Positions 1 through 9,433 are shown, counted from the first letter of the stretch. The stretch is 25,657 nucleotides of DNA from Cytidiella melzeri (GCA_022592445.1 JABYQR010000506.1:1-25657), one strand, 5' to 3'. A program made the numbers and translations. The notes: a model not told the origin generated them from the letters alone.

Positions 1-61
1 TGGTGTGTATTTCAGCAACACCATTTTGTGCAAAAGTATTGTGCACCGTAAGTCGGGGTAT
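1..61 (-). pseudogene. Ty1/copia integrase fragment, downstream half
   Basis: The minus strand translates without a stop and contains VHNTFAQNGVAE, which matches the end of the copia integrase core, including the third catalytic residue (Glu of the QNGVAE motif). It joins in frame to the fragment at 7565-7678 once element A and one copy of its 5-bp target duplication are ignored. The fragment runs off the left edge, so the rest of the copia polyprotein is not visible. The Ty1/copia assignment rests on two short motifs in the right order. Confidence 0.72.
57..61. repeat. Target-site duplication of element A, left copy (GGTAT)
   Basis: GGTAT directly precedes the left LTR and recurs at 7565-7569 directly after the right LTR. 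Five bases is the usual duplication length for Ty3/gypsy integrases. It confirms that element A is one complete insertion. Confidence 0.95.
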
Positions 62-751
62 TGTCACGGAGACGGAGCTCGACGTAACAACTAGGGACAC
101 GGAGTGGAAGACGACGACGAGGTGGTGGCAGGCGTATAGCACAATGCTCTCACCAGCTATAAACCTTACACAGATATCTAGCCCAGTAAAGACCAAGAGG
201 TCGAGATGGGGGGCTAGGAGCGTACATGTAGCAGTATATATAGACTTCAGGGACCTGCGCACAGACCATGTTGAGGGCAGGCTTTGCAAGAAGCCGTGTG
301 AACGAAGAACAAAAGAACTACCTAAAGGAGAACAATAGCTATTGTCTAGACCTTGCCAAGAACTCTACCCGTGAGAGAATCTATCTAAAAGGAGACCAAC
401 TATTGTATTCCATTCCCACACCTGTGAGAACATCCTTCCATAAAGAGAACAATAGGGAAAGGACAATAAGGAGCCCATGTGGACGGTATCTATGACGTCA
501 AACCCTAGCTATGGGCTGAGCCATGTGCTTGTAGCCATGTGGTCTTACTTAAGCTAAGTCACATGCCAGTGTGACGTAGTAGCAAGTAATGTGACCGTGT
601 GGAGCGTCTAAGCCACGTGATACGGGCGCTTAATAGACGTGCAAAGGAGTTTATGCGAAGAGAATTGAAACTAGGTTGTAGCCCGGAGTTTTACAGATAA
701 AAACAAGAGGTAAATTGCGAAAATTAAGGGCTAGTCAGGCCATCCATGACA
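62..751 (-). repeat. Element A 3' LTR (690 bp)
   Basis: Identical over 690 bp to 6875-7564. On the plus strand it begins TGTCACGG and ends CCATGACA, giving the TG...CA ends and a TGTCA/TGACA inverted terminus. A TATATATA box lies at 235-242 and the predicted RNA start at 207, both on the minus strand. The U3 part contains AACAAT motifs and a CACGTG box. Short ORFs inside the LTR are the same in both copies simply because the LTRs are identical; I do not treat them as genes. Confidence 0.97.
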
Positions 752-754
752 TTA

Positions 755-764
755 CCCCCCTCCT
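755..764 (-). other. Element A polypurine tract
   Basis: The minus strand reads AGGAGGGGGG followed by TAA and then the 3' LTR. A purine run in this position primes plus-strand DNA synthesis in LTR retrotransposons. The stretch 752-916 between the LTR and the integrase stop codon is otherwise 3' untranslated sequence. Confidence 0.88.
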
Positions 765-916
765 AAAATCGAGCGTCCTCGCGAAGCATCACTGTGCTGT
801 GGTGATAGAGGTCTTCTACCCGTCTACAGGGATTCAGCAGAATTGCCCCGACTGTCTAGTCAGAAGGATGCTAGGAAGTTTCTCCCCTTCTGGTGTCGTT
901 GACTCGACGTTACCCG

Positions 917-2360
917 TCAGTGTGATGTTCTTGAGATATCCATACCGATGTGTTTGCCTTCATCCCAGCTAAGATCGTATGTAGATGGATAGATCGTGCG
1001 AAGGAAAGCGGGGTCGGTCTGGGTATTGAATTCCCGAAAGTGCGAGCGGAGATCCGCGAAGAGTGAAGCTTTGATGACCCGGGGCGCTCCGGGGTTTGCT
1101 TTGTAGAAGTCGTCAATTGCTTCTTGACTATTCTCGAGGTTTTCTACTGGTTCCCAGCTATTGTGTCCGTCTGAATACCCTTCCCATTTGACAAGGAATT
1201 GCAATTTCTTCCAACGTCCGTGTAGCCTGCTGTCTAGCACTTTTTCGACGACGTACTGTTCTTCTCCTTCTATGACGATAGGATCAGGAGGTGGAGGTAC
1301 ATCTTTGCCGTTGTCGTGCCAGGGACTTAGACGGTTGATGTGGAAGACGGGGTGGATTCGGAGATAGCTGGGTAGATCGAGTTTGTAATCGAGATCGCCA
1401 ATGCGTTCGATGACCTTGTACGGGCCGAGTTGTCGAGGACCGAGTTTAGGGGTAGCCTGATGAATCTGGACGTTCTTAGCGTTTAGCCAGACCATGTCCC
1501 CTACTTGGAAGACGCGTGGAGAACGCTTCTCAGACTCGTAAAGTTGCTTCATCTTTTCTTTGCTTAGACGAAGAGCTGCTTCGGTCTCCTTTCGTACTCG
1601 AGCCATATTATCAAGGCGCTCATCGAGTGAAGGGATATTGCTTCGCTTGCCAACTGGTATAGTGAAGTCGGGGCGATATCCGTAGATGACTTCAAACGGT
1701 GTTTGTGAGTTACCCGCATGTACTCGCGAGTTGAGTGCAAACTCAGCCGCCGGCAGATGATCGACCCAGTCGTCTTGTCGTTGCTGACAGAATAGACGCA
1801 GATACTGTTCGATATCCTGGTTTTTGCGTTCGACTTTGCCATTTCCTTGCGGATGATAGGCGGTCGTAAAACCAGTCTCTATGCCTAGGCGGTGATAGAG
1901 CGCACGCATGAAGCGTGCTGCAAACTGGGGTCCTCGGTCAGAGAACACCTTCTTGGGAATGCCGTGAAGTCGGAATACTTCTTTGTAATGTAGATCGGCA
2001 ATCCCCTCAGCGTTAACCTTAGTGTAGTAGGGATGATGTGCGTTTGATCGGAGTAATGGTCGACGTAGACCGCGATCGAATCAAATCCCTTAGAGGGTGG
2101 CAGCTGAGTGATGAGATCTACTCCGACGTGTTCCCAAGGTCCGGCCGGAGTTTCCTGAGGCTGTAGTACTGCTTTAGGGTGTGGAGCTGACTTGTAGCGT
2201 TGGCAGCGATCACAACCTAGTACGTAAGTCTCGATGAAGGCATTCATCTTTGGCCACCAATAGTGTCGTGAGACTAGCTCTATGGTGCCGTGTTTGCCCG
2301 GATGACCAGCCGCGGGTGTGTCATGGCAAGATTTGACAATTTCGTGACGGAGCTCTTTGT
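917..2360 (-). pseudogene. Element A integrase with chromodomain, frameshifted
   Basis: Integrase joins the cDNA to chromosomal DNA. The HHCC zinc finger is seen around 2340-2205 (His pair, then GCDRCQ). The first catalytic Asp is in VGVDLITQLP (near 2118). After a frame change near 2000 the second Asp (FSDRGPQF) and catalytic Glu (GNGKVERKNQ) follow as residues 4 and 40 of a 343-residue frame ending at 917. That frame holds a GPY motif (about residues 175-185) and a C-terminal chromodomain (about 231-285) with the aromatic residues Y233, W256 and W266 expected to hold methylated histone tails. The chromodomain suggests targeting to heterochromatin, which fits the nested setting. At least one frameshift breaks the protein. 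Confidence 0.92.
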
Positions 2361-2361
2361 T

Positions 2362-4208
2362 TTAGGGATTAGAGTTTTCCCTTGTAATAGATGAGTCCGT
2401 CACTCTCTTCCCATTCGAGTAAACCGCCGACAAGTTTGCGAGGACCCTTCTTTCGAAGGGTAGCGAGAGCTTGTGCGACTTCTGCTTCTTGTTCCGTGCA
2501 TTCTCGGATCTTTGATTCGAGCGGAGAAGCAGTGGCAAGTGCACTGGTGCGAGGATGCGGAAGTGTTCCGGTTTCAGTACCACCTGATCCTTGTTGTCTT
2601 CTTCGTCCGTGACAGCGTGAGAGTGAAGACGAGAGAGAGGATCAGCGTGTATCATGGTACTACCGGGCTTGTGTACCAACACGAAGTCGAAGTCAGCCAA
2701 AAGTAATGACCAACGTGCTTGACGTCGAGTGAGGTGTTGCGCAGTCTTCCAGTACTGCAGGTTTGCATGATCTGTCCAGATCTCAAACGGTTCCTTGAGC
2801 CCCTCAAGGTAGTGGCGCCAATCTTTGAGAGCTTCGGTGATGGCTAACATCTCCCGATCAAAGATTTCGTAGTTACGTTCTGCTTCAGTCATAGATGCGG
2901 ACCGGTAGGCGATAGGGTGGTAGAATCCATCTTCCTTCGATTTCTGGGAGATGATTCCACCGGTCGCATAGCCCGAGGCATCGACTTCTAGACGTGTAGG
3001 GAGTTCAGGGTCCCAGACTGCCAAGATAGGCTTAGTGGTAAAGGCCTTCTTTAGCAACGTGAAGGCAGTCTCTTGTGCTGGACCCCAGACGAACGGTACG
3101 TCCTTCTTAGTCAGGTCGTGTAGAGGCCGTGCGTGCTTTGAGAAGTCTTGAATGAAGCGGCGGTAGAAGTTGGCAAACCCGATGAATCCTCTAACTTCTT
3201 TGAGGTTCTTGGGTGTGGGCCACGTAGAAACTGCTTGGACTTTGACAGGGTCCATAGCTACTTCGCCGGCGCGAATGATCAACCCGAGGTACTCGATCTC
3301 AGATTTCTCAAACTCGCACTTTTCCGGCCGGAGGTAGAGATCGTGCTGTTGAAGTCGCTCGAGGACTTCATGTACAACCTTGCGATGCTCTGTCAGGTTG
3401 TTGCTCCAGATCAAGATGTCATCTAGATAGACAGCCACCTTGCCCTCGGCGACGAGGTCGGCGAAGATGTTGTCCATCAGAGCTTGGAAGGTAGCGGGTG
3501 AGTTCGTGAGACCGAAGAACATGACTTTAGGTTCGAAGAGTCCTCGGTTGGTAACGAACGCCGCTTTGTACTCATCTCCTTCTTTGATGCGGACATTGTG
3601 ATATCCCCAACGAACATCGAATTTGGTGAAGATCTTTGCACCCTTGAGCTTGTTGATGATGTCGGTGGCAAGCGGTAGAGGGTAGCGGTTCTTCACAGTG
3701 ATGTCGTTGAGTTTTCGATAGTCCTGAATAAGTCGGAGTTTGTTATCCTTCTTTTTGATGAAGAAGACTGGAGAAGCCATCGGAGACTTAGAAGGCGTGA
3801 TGTAACCTTTTGCTAGGTTCTCCTGAATGAACTTGTCAAGCTCGGCTTGTTCGTTCAGGGGCATAGGATAAACTTTTGATTTGATGGTCTCAGGAGCGTC
3901 TGGTTTGAGATCAATCGAATGGTCCCAGGGCTGATGCTGGGGTAGCCGATTAGACTCTTCCTCAGAGAAGACTTTAGCGTGTCTGTGATATCTGATGGAA
4001 CAATGTCTTCGAAGGAGCGCTGAGCTTTAGCTTTGTTTGCTTCGGCAGCAAGCTTAGTAGAGTAGGTGAAGCCGGCCATGCACCAGACTTCGTCAGTGGT
4101 GTCTTGGATGATACCGGCTTTGACCCACTGCCTACGTTCTTTGCGATTACCGTCAACCTTCTGGAAAGGTTCATTAGGAGATTCTTCCGAGCCGCTCGGA
4201 ATTGTCAT
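2362..4208 (-). pseudogene. Element A reverse transcriptase / RNase H, with frameshifts at both ends
   Basis: The main open frame (3864 to 2362, 500 codons) contains a reverse transcriptase that looks intact: FDVRWGYHN with the first catalytic Asp near residue 83, and YLDD at 146-149 (about 3429-3418). The RNase H active-site acidic residues follow at about D294, E337, D364 and D407. The upstream part lies in another frame (4208-3855), and the tail beyond about codon 440 runs into a wrong frame before the integrase zinc finger. The enzyme normally copies element RNA into DNA inside virus-like particles. As read, it is separated by frameshifts from both protease and integrase. Confidence 0.92.
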
Positions 4209-4720
4209 TTCTCCTTTTTCCCAGTTGACGGTAGGGTTTACGCGCTTGAGCCATGGTAGCCCAAGAATAACGTCTTCTGGACCTAAGTCCGTGACGAGAA
4301 ACTCTGCCTTTTCGTGTGATCTCCAACTGTGAGTGTAAGGCGAACGAAGTGCGTTAATCCGCCAGCTTTATTCTTAGTTCCGTCAATGTTATGCAATGAG
4401 ATAACCCTTTCGAGCGGGTGCTGAATAATCTTATGCTTCTTGACGAACTGGTGACTGATGAATAAAGCCGTAGCTCCTGAATCGATCATAGCAGGAACGC
4501 GAATGCTTCTATTCAGACCTTTAACTAGTACATGTACACGGAAATGAGACGATAACCGATCTAGCGACGATATAGTACACGAGGAGATAGTAGATGACGG
4601 GCATGGAGTAGACGTTGTACACGAGGAAGACGAGGCAGAAGACGAGGACGACGAAGGAGGCAAGGACAGGGTATCTGGGGGACTCGCAGCTGCGGCTGTG
4701 TCACGAGTCCGCTTCAAAAA
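4209..4720 (-). pseudogene. Element A aspartic protease domain
   Basis: A serine-rich linker is followed by VPAMIDSGATALFIS, the DSGA active-site motif of retroviral-type aspartic proteases (around 4490-4470). The frame is lost after about 4310, where a shift leads toward the reverse-transcriptase part. The enzyme normally cuts Gag and Pol from the precursor. No stop clearly separates Gag from protease in the ancestral frame, so a single Gag-Pol precursor, as in Tf1, is possible; the frameshifts prevent certainty. Confidence 0.85.
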
Positions 4721-5953
4721 ACCGCATTAATTTTTGCTGCCATCTCATCCATTTGCTTCTTCTGGATGTCAGCATGTCCTTGAGCGCAGCAATTTAGCAT
4801 CCTTGTCGTTGGACGCGTCTTGCTTGGCTGCAGTAGTAGTCGACGATGTCGACGAGGTAGCGGCAACCTTTTGTCCCTTAGGGACGCCTTGGAGCCGTTT
4901 TAGGCAAACTGCCCCCCAATGACCGGTGCCACCGCAGTGGTTGCAGACCGGGTCGTCTGGGTGCTTCGAGTCCCTCTTCTTGTGACTCTCAGATCCGCAA
5001 ACCGAGCAGCGCTTGCTCATCTCCTTCTTCCATTTCTGGAAGATCTCCTGTTTGCCCAGACCCGCAAAGAGCGAGTCAAACGAGGCGGAGAAACGGGAGG
5101 CATCGATCTCCATAGCTTGGGATCGCGGAACGCCTGCTGATGGGACTTGCCGTGCCCTGACGAGCTGTCCACCATGACCTTGCCGGTGCTGTTGCGAAGA
5201 TCGGCAAGTTGAGCATCGACCGCTTTGCATTGGTCTTTGAGTGCGTCATAGGTGGCGGCACGGGTTTGAAAGTACGAGACACGTTGCAAGTACTCGGTGC
5301 TCAAGCTCGACTTGAGGCGGTCAAAGAGGTCCTGCTGGCTCCAGCCAGTGCGAGGGGCCCATGTCTCAAACTCGGAGATGTGGGCGGCGAAGGTCTTGTT
5401 GCCTTGCTTCATGTTGGCGACTTTCGTCTTGGCCTCCATGACAGCATCTATAGGCTCGAATTTGCCTTAAAGCCTCGATAAATGTGTCCCAGTATTTCCA
5501 AATGCTGGCTTGCTATTGGCTAACTCCTCAATGTGAGGGCGAGCCCAATCAGCGGCGTCTCCTGCATGAAGGACAGGGCGCTTGTGATGAGTTTATGAGG
5601 ATCGAAGATCCTCGCGCCGTTGTTGTCCACCCGGACCTGGCCTTGCGCGTCTTGCTGGAAGAACGCTTTCCTTGATTTTGCGCCCATACTATGAACGCGT
5701 GGCGGAAGAGTCGGGCTTCCGACGATGTTTTCCCCTTGAAGGAGACCGGCTTCTCGACGATACTCCGTTCCCTGGAGCCGTGAGTAGCAGCGACAACTGC
5801 TGGCGTCTGTGCGGCGGCGAGTGCAGCCACCTGATTGGTGAGGTCAACCATCTTTTGTGTCAGGACGCTCAACATATTTAGGACGTCTTGCTGGCTCAGA
5901 TTGGCGACTGGGGCAGCTGGGGCAGCAGGGGCAGCAGGCTGGTTGGGATCCAT
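4721..5953 (-). pseudogene. Element A gag (capsid and CCHC nucleocapsid), multiply frameshifted
   Basis: The probable start is ATG at 5953-5951, after which an Ala/Pro-rich head and a coiled-coil-like segment follow. Capsid-like sequence continues in successive frames: 5953 to about 5665, then about 5665-5560, then 5439-5120, then about 5120-4800. Each switch implies a small indel. Near 5000-4900 one canonical zinc knuckle reads CNHCGGTGHWGAVC (C-x2-C-x4-H-x4-C); a preceding knuckle-like CSVCGSESH lacks its last Cys. Gag normally forms the particle and packages element RNA. With at least four frame changes it cannot be made from this copy as read. Confidence 0.85.
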
Positions 5954-5999
5954 GTTGTCTTTGGTGATGAGGAGGAGAAATGTATGCAATTATTACTGT

Positions 6000-6728
6000 C
6001 TAGATCCACTCGAAGTAGCTATCGTTATTAACTACGTTAAGTTGCGCAAGAACTTTGCTATAGTTCTTGCGAAGCTGCTTAAACGAGACTTTCCCAATTG
6101 CTTTGCAACCCCAGTCTAGGAGTTGCCACTCGCGGTCGGCTGTGACAGGTGCAAGCTCGTCAAGTCGGTTAAGGAAGCGATTGACTTTGTTGACGAGGTG
6201 GAGTAGCGCGCGACGATGGTCGGGGTCTGCGCAGTTGAGAAGTTCTTGTAGCTCTGTTAAAGCTTGCAAGCGGGTATGGACAGCGGTAAGCTTCGGCTTG
6301 AAGATGCCGATGAGGTCAACCGGTGATAACTTCTTGAAGTCTATCAGTACCGGTTTAGGTGCAGCGGGAGCGGGAGTGGGCGGAGGAAGTTTGGCCAGTC
6401 GCTCAGCGAGAGTCGGCTTGTGAGTTTGTTGCTCAGCAAGAGTGCGAGCACGTTCCTCGGCTGCACGTTCTCCGTATGCTCGGGCAGAAGCGCGAAGTTG
6501 TCGATTTTCCTCGTAAGAGGGGACGGTGAGGGTGATGCCTTTGACAGGCGGCTTCTTTGATACGTACTTCGCGACGTTGACGAGGTCTTTGTCAGACCAG
6601 CGATGAGGTTGACCGCTCGTACGCTTGGCAGCGAGAGCGTCAAGGAAAGATGGTGGAAGACTCCTCTTGAGCTGAGGCTCTGTGGTGGGGAGGGTCTTGG
6701 AGAAACGGGGGCGCGTGTCTTTAGGCAC
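6000..6728 (-). CDS. Element A orf1: uncharacterised protein upstream of gag
   Basis: An open frame of about 242 codons between the PBS and gag. It ends at 6000, 47 nt before the gag ATG. I do not recognise the family. It is rich in Lys/Arg, Ala and Pro, has a helical Ala/Arg/Glu stretch in the middle, and ends in a motif shared with element B: REWQLLDWGxKAIGxxSF followed by LRxNY. Homology to B orf1 (8162-8920) indicates a real coding sequence. Oddly it has no Met codon at all: the first usable codon is GTG at 6728-6726, embedded in TTTAG|TGCC, which also reads as a 3' splice site. Start by a non-AUG codon, or by a spliced-on leader, are both possible. Confidence 0.72.
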   Translation of the reverse strand: MPKDTRPRFSKTLPTTEPQLKRSLPPSFLDALAAKRTSGQPHRWSDKDLVNVAKYVSKKPPVKGITLTVPSYEENRQLRASARAYGERAAEERARTLAEQQTHKPTLAERLAKLPPPTPAPAAPKPVLIDFKKLSPVDLIGIFKPKLTAVHTRLQALTELQELLNCADPDHRRALLHLVNKVNRFLNRLDELAPVTADREWQLLDWGCKAIGKVSFKQLRKNYSKVLAQLNVVNNDSYFEWI

Positions 6729-6966
6729 TAAACAACGCGTAGGGGGTAGAAACGGACGACGTAAGCGTAGCTCAACGGTATGAAAAGACCGGAGACGTAC
6801 TCGTCAAACAGGAATAAACTTTTTTAAACGGTGGGAATGGGGGAACCCAGGGTTTCACAACGATCTCGACCTAATGTCACGGAGACGGAGCTCGACGTAA
6901 CAACTAGGGACACGGAGTGGAAGACGACGACGAGGTGGTGGCAGGCGTATAGCACAATGCTCTCAC
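6728..6966 (-). other. Candidate leader intron of element A (contains the PBS)
   Basis: On the minus strand, CTG|GTGAGA at 6967/6966 resembles a 5' splice site and TTGTTTAG at 6728 a 3' splice site just before orf1. The 239-nt interval holds the LTR end and the PBS. Families B and C have the same arrangement. No branch-point consensus as good as in B or C is seen. Splicing is an inference. Confidence 0.4.
6863..6872 (-). other. Element A primer binding site, self-primer type
   Basis: Two nucleotides (TT) after the 5' LTR, the minus strand reads AGGTCGAGAT. This is the exact reverse complement of ATCTCGACCT, found in the LTR at the predicted RNA 5' end (7020-7011), 35 nt from the TATA box. 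No match to a usual tRNA 3' end (TGG...) is visible. The arrangement is that of Tf1, where the 5' end of the RNA folds back as primer. Confidence 0.85.
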
Positions 6967-7564
6967 CAGCTATAAACCTTACACAGATATCTAGCCCAGT
7001 AAAGACCAAGAGGTCGAGATGGGGGGCTAGGAGCGTACATGTAGCAGTATATATAGACTTCAGGGACCTGCGCACAGACCATGTTGAGGGCAGGCTTTGC
7101 AAGAAGCCGTGTGAACGAAGAACAAAAGAACTACCTAAAGGAGAACAATAGCTATTGTCTAGACCTTGCCAAGAACTCTACCCGTGAGAGAATCTATCTA
7201 AAAGGAGACCAACTATTGTATTCCATTCCCACACCTGTGAGAACATCCTTCCATAAAGAGAACAATAGGGAAAGGACAATAAGGAGCCCATGTGGACGGT
7301 ATCTATGACGTCAAACCCTAGCTATGGGCTGAGCCATGTGCTTGTAGCCATGTGGTCTTACTTAAGCTAAGTCACATGCCAGTGTGACGTAGTAGCAAGT
7401 AATGTGACCGTGTGGAGCGTCTAAGCCACGTGATACGGGCGCTTAATAGACGTGCAAAGGAGTTTATGCGAAGAGAATTGAAACTAGGTTGTAGCCCGGA
7501 GTTTTACAGATAAAAACAAGAGGTAAATTGCGAAAATTAAGGGCTAGTCAGGCCATCCATGACA
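6875..7564 (-). repeat. Element A 5' LTR (690 bp) with promoter
   Basis: Identical to 62-751. It contains the element promoter: TATATATA at 7055-7048 (minus strand) and a predicted RNA start at 7020. Upstream U3 has a CACGTG box and AACAAT motifs; downstream U5 has a GTGAGA donor-like site. It is followed on the plus strand by the target duplication GGTAT. Confidence 0.97.
7048..7055 (-). promoter_or_regulatory. Element A TATA box
   Basis: TATATATA on the minus strand lies 35 nt upstream of the ATCTCGACCT sequence that pairs with the PBS. The spacing suits a TATA-directed start exactly at the self-primer. Confidence 0.8.
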
Positions 7565-7569
7565 GGTAT
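7565..7569. repeat. Target-site duplication of element A, right copy (GGTAT)
   Basis: Matches 57-61. Confidence 0.95.
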
Positions 7570-7678
7570 AGCACCTTGTGACTTCAAGTAGTTTGTCATA
7601 TTTGCACTAGTGAAGACACCATTGTTGTCAGATTGTAGAATTTTAACACAAATGTTATATTGCATAAAAAGTTCAGTA
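7565..7678 (-). pseudogene. Ty1/copia integrase fragment, upstream half
   Basis: The minus strand is open and encodes VKILQSDNNGVFTS, the second catalytic Asp region of copia integrase (usual form KxxxSDNGGEF), followed by a segment that continues in frame at 61-1. At its upstream end it abuts the tip of a family C LTR at 7679. Both ends of this copia element are lost or outside the window. Confidence 0.75.
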
Positions 7679-7726
7679 TGTCACAGATTTTCAATGTTTC
7701 TACAAGACTTGCCTTACCAGGCAACA
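7679..7726 (+). repeat. Terminal 48-bp remnant of a family C LTR
   Basis: TGTCACAG...GGCAAC here matches the start of the C LTR at 23886-23932 and, inverted, the outer end of the other C LTR at 22770-22815. Only the tip is present. It forms the junction between the copia relic and truncated element B, so a C insertion followed by deletion is likely. Confidence 0.75.
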
Positions 7727-7856
7727 GTGTCAGCTGTTGCTGACCGAGGAGTAGCGCATGCAGAAGTTGTTCTGCTGTGGGGGGCGGAGACGGTTCTTGT
7801 GCGGGGGCTGGGGTTGTTGCCCTAGAAGCATGCTGGGACACATTGGTGGAATCCAT
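7727..7856 (-). pseudogene. Element B gag, N-terminal stub
   Basis: ATG at 7856-7854 starts a Thr/Ala/Pro-rich head, followed by a Leu/Gln-rich helix (ALLLGQQQLT) comparable to the head of A gag (Pro/Ala run, then a helix with DVLNML). The sequence ends after about 43 codons at the junction with the C LTR tip. The reading frame continues by chance into that LTR. Confidence 0.6.
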
Positions 7857-7896
7857 CTGGTATTGTTCCTGCGTGAAGGTTCGATCGAAGTCTTCT

Positions 7897-8154
7897 TCAG
7901 GCAAGGGTGGGAGGGATTAAGGATACGAGCTTCTTGCCAATGGTGAATGGGTCGATACTGGTTTGTGTACCGACCGGGATATGCAATACCGTTGTATTGA
8001 TTTGGACAGGGCTGAGTTTCACAGGCTTCGTGTCCTTCTTCTGGGTCGTAAGACTCGTCTCTGATGGTCTGGTGATTGAAAGCGTGTGGGTAGTTCTCAC
8101 AGGGGAGATGATCTCTAGACCAAACACTACTTCTGGGACTTTGGGAAGCCACAC
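7897..8154 (-). CDS. Element B small ORF between orf1 and gag
   Basis: An 85-codon ATG-initiated frame lies where element A has only 47 nt between orf1 and gag. I do not recognise it. It has no zinc-knuckle motif and no evident membrane segment. Another frame is also open here (8152-7730), so coding is uncertain. Confidence 0.25.
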   Translation of the reverse strand: MWLPKVPEVVFGLEIISPVRTTHTLSITRPSETSLTTQKKDTKPVKLSPVQINTTVLHIPVGTQTSIDPFTIGKKLVSLIPPTLA

Positions 8155-8161
8155 TGTATTT

Positions 8162-8920
8162 CTAGAATGATACGAAGTACTCGTCCGCCCAAACTTTATC
8201 TAAAGCTTTGAACACTTGTTCGTAATTCCTCCTTAGACCTGTGAAACTGATTCCTCCAATTGCCTTTAATCCCCAATCCAGCAGCTGCCACTCACGATGA
8301 GTGATGACAGGGGCTCGGGTGGGTAACTCCTCTAGAAGCTTTCCTAGCTTCTGTTTCTCCTGCTCAAAATTACGCTTCGTGTCTTTGTGAAGCTGTTGAT
8401 ATTTGTCGATGGTGGGGAGAATCGACAGACGTTGAAGCGTGGCAGTGAGCTTTGGGGTGAAGATGCCTCAAAGGTCTTCAACGGTGTGTTTGCAAAAGTC
8501 GATGAGAGTCGGCTTTGCTGCTATGAGGGCTGCGCTAGGGTTGGTAGCGGACCTGGCTGGGAATCGTTCTGCCAATGAAGGCTTCTTGGGGAGATTTGCT
8601 AAAGCCTGGGCTCGTTTGCGTGCGGTACGGGCGGCAAACTCTTTGGACTCAGCGCGGAGTTTTTCAAACTCCTCTGCTGTGGGGAATCTGTGTGTAAGGG
8701 TAGAACCCTTGGGTTTACGGCGACCAACGTAGGAGGCAATAGCCTTGAGCTCCTTCTCCGTGTGCTTGTGACTCTTGCCACGTGCGTGCTCTGCATCAAG
8801 TTGATCAAACACGGCCTGGGGTAAGGCGCGATGGATCTGGACTTCTCAACGCGCTTGGTTCAGATCCTTGTGCAAAGGATCTGGATGAGCAGTGAAACGG
8901 GAGTGGGATTCTTTCGGCAC
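8162..8920 (-). pseudogene. Element B orf1 homologue with two in-frame TGA codons
   Basis: One continuous frame of 252 codons, homologous to A orf1 throughout: a VPK start, a middle with PSLAERF, KPTLIDF and GIFTPKLTA, and an end with REWQLLDWGLKAIGGISF and LRRNY. It is interrupted by TGA at codon 25 (8848-8846) and codon 151 (8470-8468). As in A, the frame opens with GTG inside CTTAG|TGCC rather than ATG. Conservation across two diverged families supports a real protein of unknown function. Confidence 0.7.
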
Positions 8921-9303
8921 TAAGACTCAACCACGGAAAGTGAACGAGTCAGCATTCAAGCACGTCAAGACGGACGGCGATGGCTTACTCTCAAACGTAG
9001 GGAGGAATAAACTTTTTAAAACTGGGGGAACAGGAAGACTTGATCCAAGCTAAGGGCAGTCGTGCCGGTAGCTGTGTGGTATCTTGACCTAATGTCGCGG
9101 AGCGACTGCTGGTAGACTGATAAACACTAAAAAAGGGGTGGAGAAGATGTGGGGTGGAAAAGGAAAGGGATCTCCAACGACAACAACGAGGTCAAAGTCA
9201 ATGATAAGCAGGCAAGCAGGCAAGCAGGCACAGAGGCCGGATACTAGCAGTGCAAATGACAGAGTTAATATGGTATGATACTAAGTTACATGCAGTAACT
9301 CAC
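8920..9303 (-). other. Candidate leader intron of element B (contains the PBS)
   Basis: CTAG|GTGAGT at 9304/9303 is a strong donor-like match, a CTGAC branch-like motif lies about 30 nt before the acceptor, and GAGTCTTAG ends at 8920. The interval of 384 nt includes the PBS at 9081-9090. Splicing is an inference. Confidence 0.42.
9081..9090 (-). other. Element B primer binding site, self-primer type
   Basis: After the LTR and TT, the minus strand reads AGGTCAAGAT, the exact reverse complement of ATCTTGACCT at 9334-9325 in the LTR, 34 nt below the TATA box. It differs from the element A PBS at one base (A for G), and the LTR differs at the matching base, so pairing is kept. Confidence 0.85.
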
Positions 9304-9360
9304 CTAGCAGTGCAAATGACAGAGAGGTCAAGATGCAGAGCTAGGGAGGGTAAGGGCTAC

Positions 9361-9368
9361 TATATATA
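9361..9368 (-). promoter_or_regulatory. Element B TATA box
   Basis: TATATATA on the minus strand lies 34 nt upstream of the ATCTTGACCT self-primer start. Confidence 0.78.
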
Positions 9369-9433
9369 CTGTGGCTGGGTGGTCTGTGCACAAGTTCCCA
9401 CACTAGGGACTGGAGTAACTGTGGGGCTGGAGT

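Larger units (their letters stand above)
62..7564 (-). mobile_element. Element A: full-length Ty3/gypsy chromodomain retrotransposon, self-primed type
   Basis: A complete LTR retrotransposon of 7503 bp read on the minus strand. Order 5' to 3': LTR (6875-7564), self-complementary PBS, orf1, gag, protease, reverse transcriptase, RNase H, integrase, chromodomain, polypurine tract, LTR (62-751), with a 5-bp duplication on both sides. The two 690-bp LTRs are identical by base-by-base reading, so insertion was recent. Nevertheless gag-pol changes reading frame many times, so this copy as read cannot make a full polyprotein. It landed inside a copia integrase. The pol order and chromodomain place it among fungal chromoviruses related to Tf1/sushi. 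Confidence 0.95.

Noticed and set aside
268..495. 75-codon ORF found identically at 268 and 7081
   Set aside because: It lies in both identical LTRs and overlaps promoter sequence. Identity follows from LTR duplication, not from coding constraint.
6863..6874. tRNA-type primer binding site
   Set aside because: No TGG start and no resemblance to a tRNA 3' end that I can recognise; the exact match to the LTR start explains it better.
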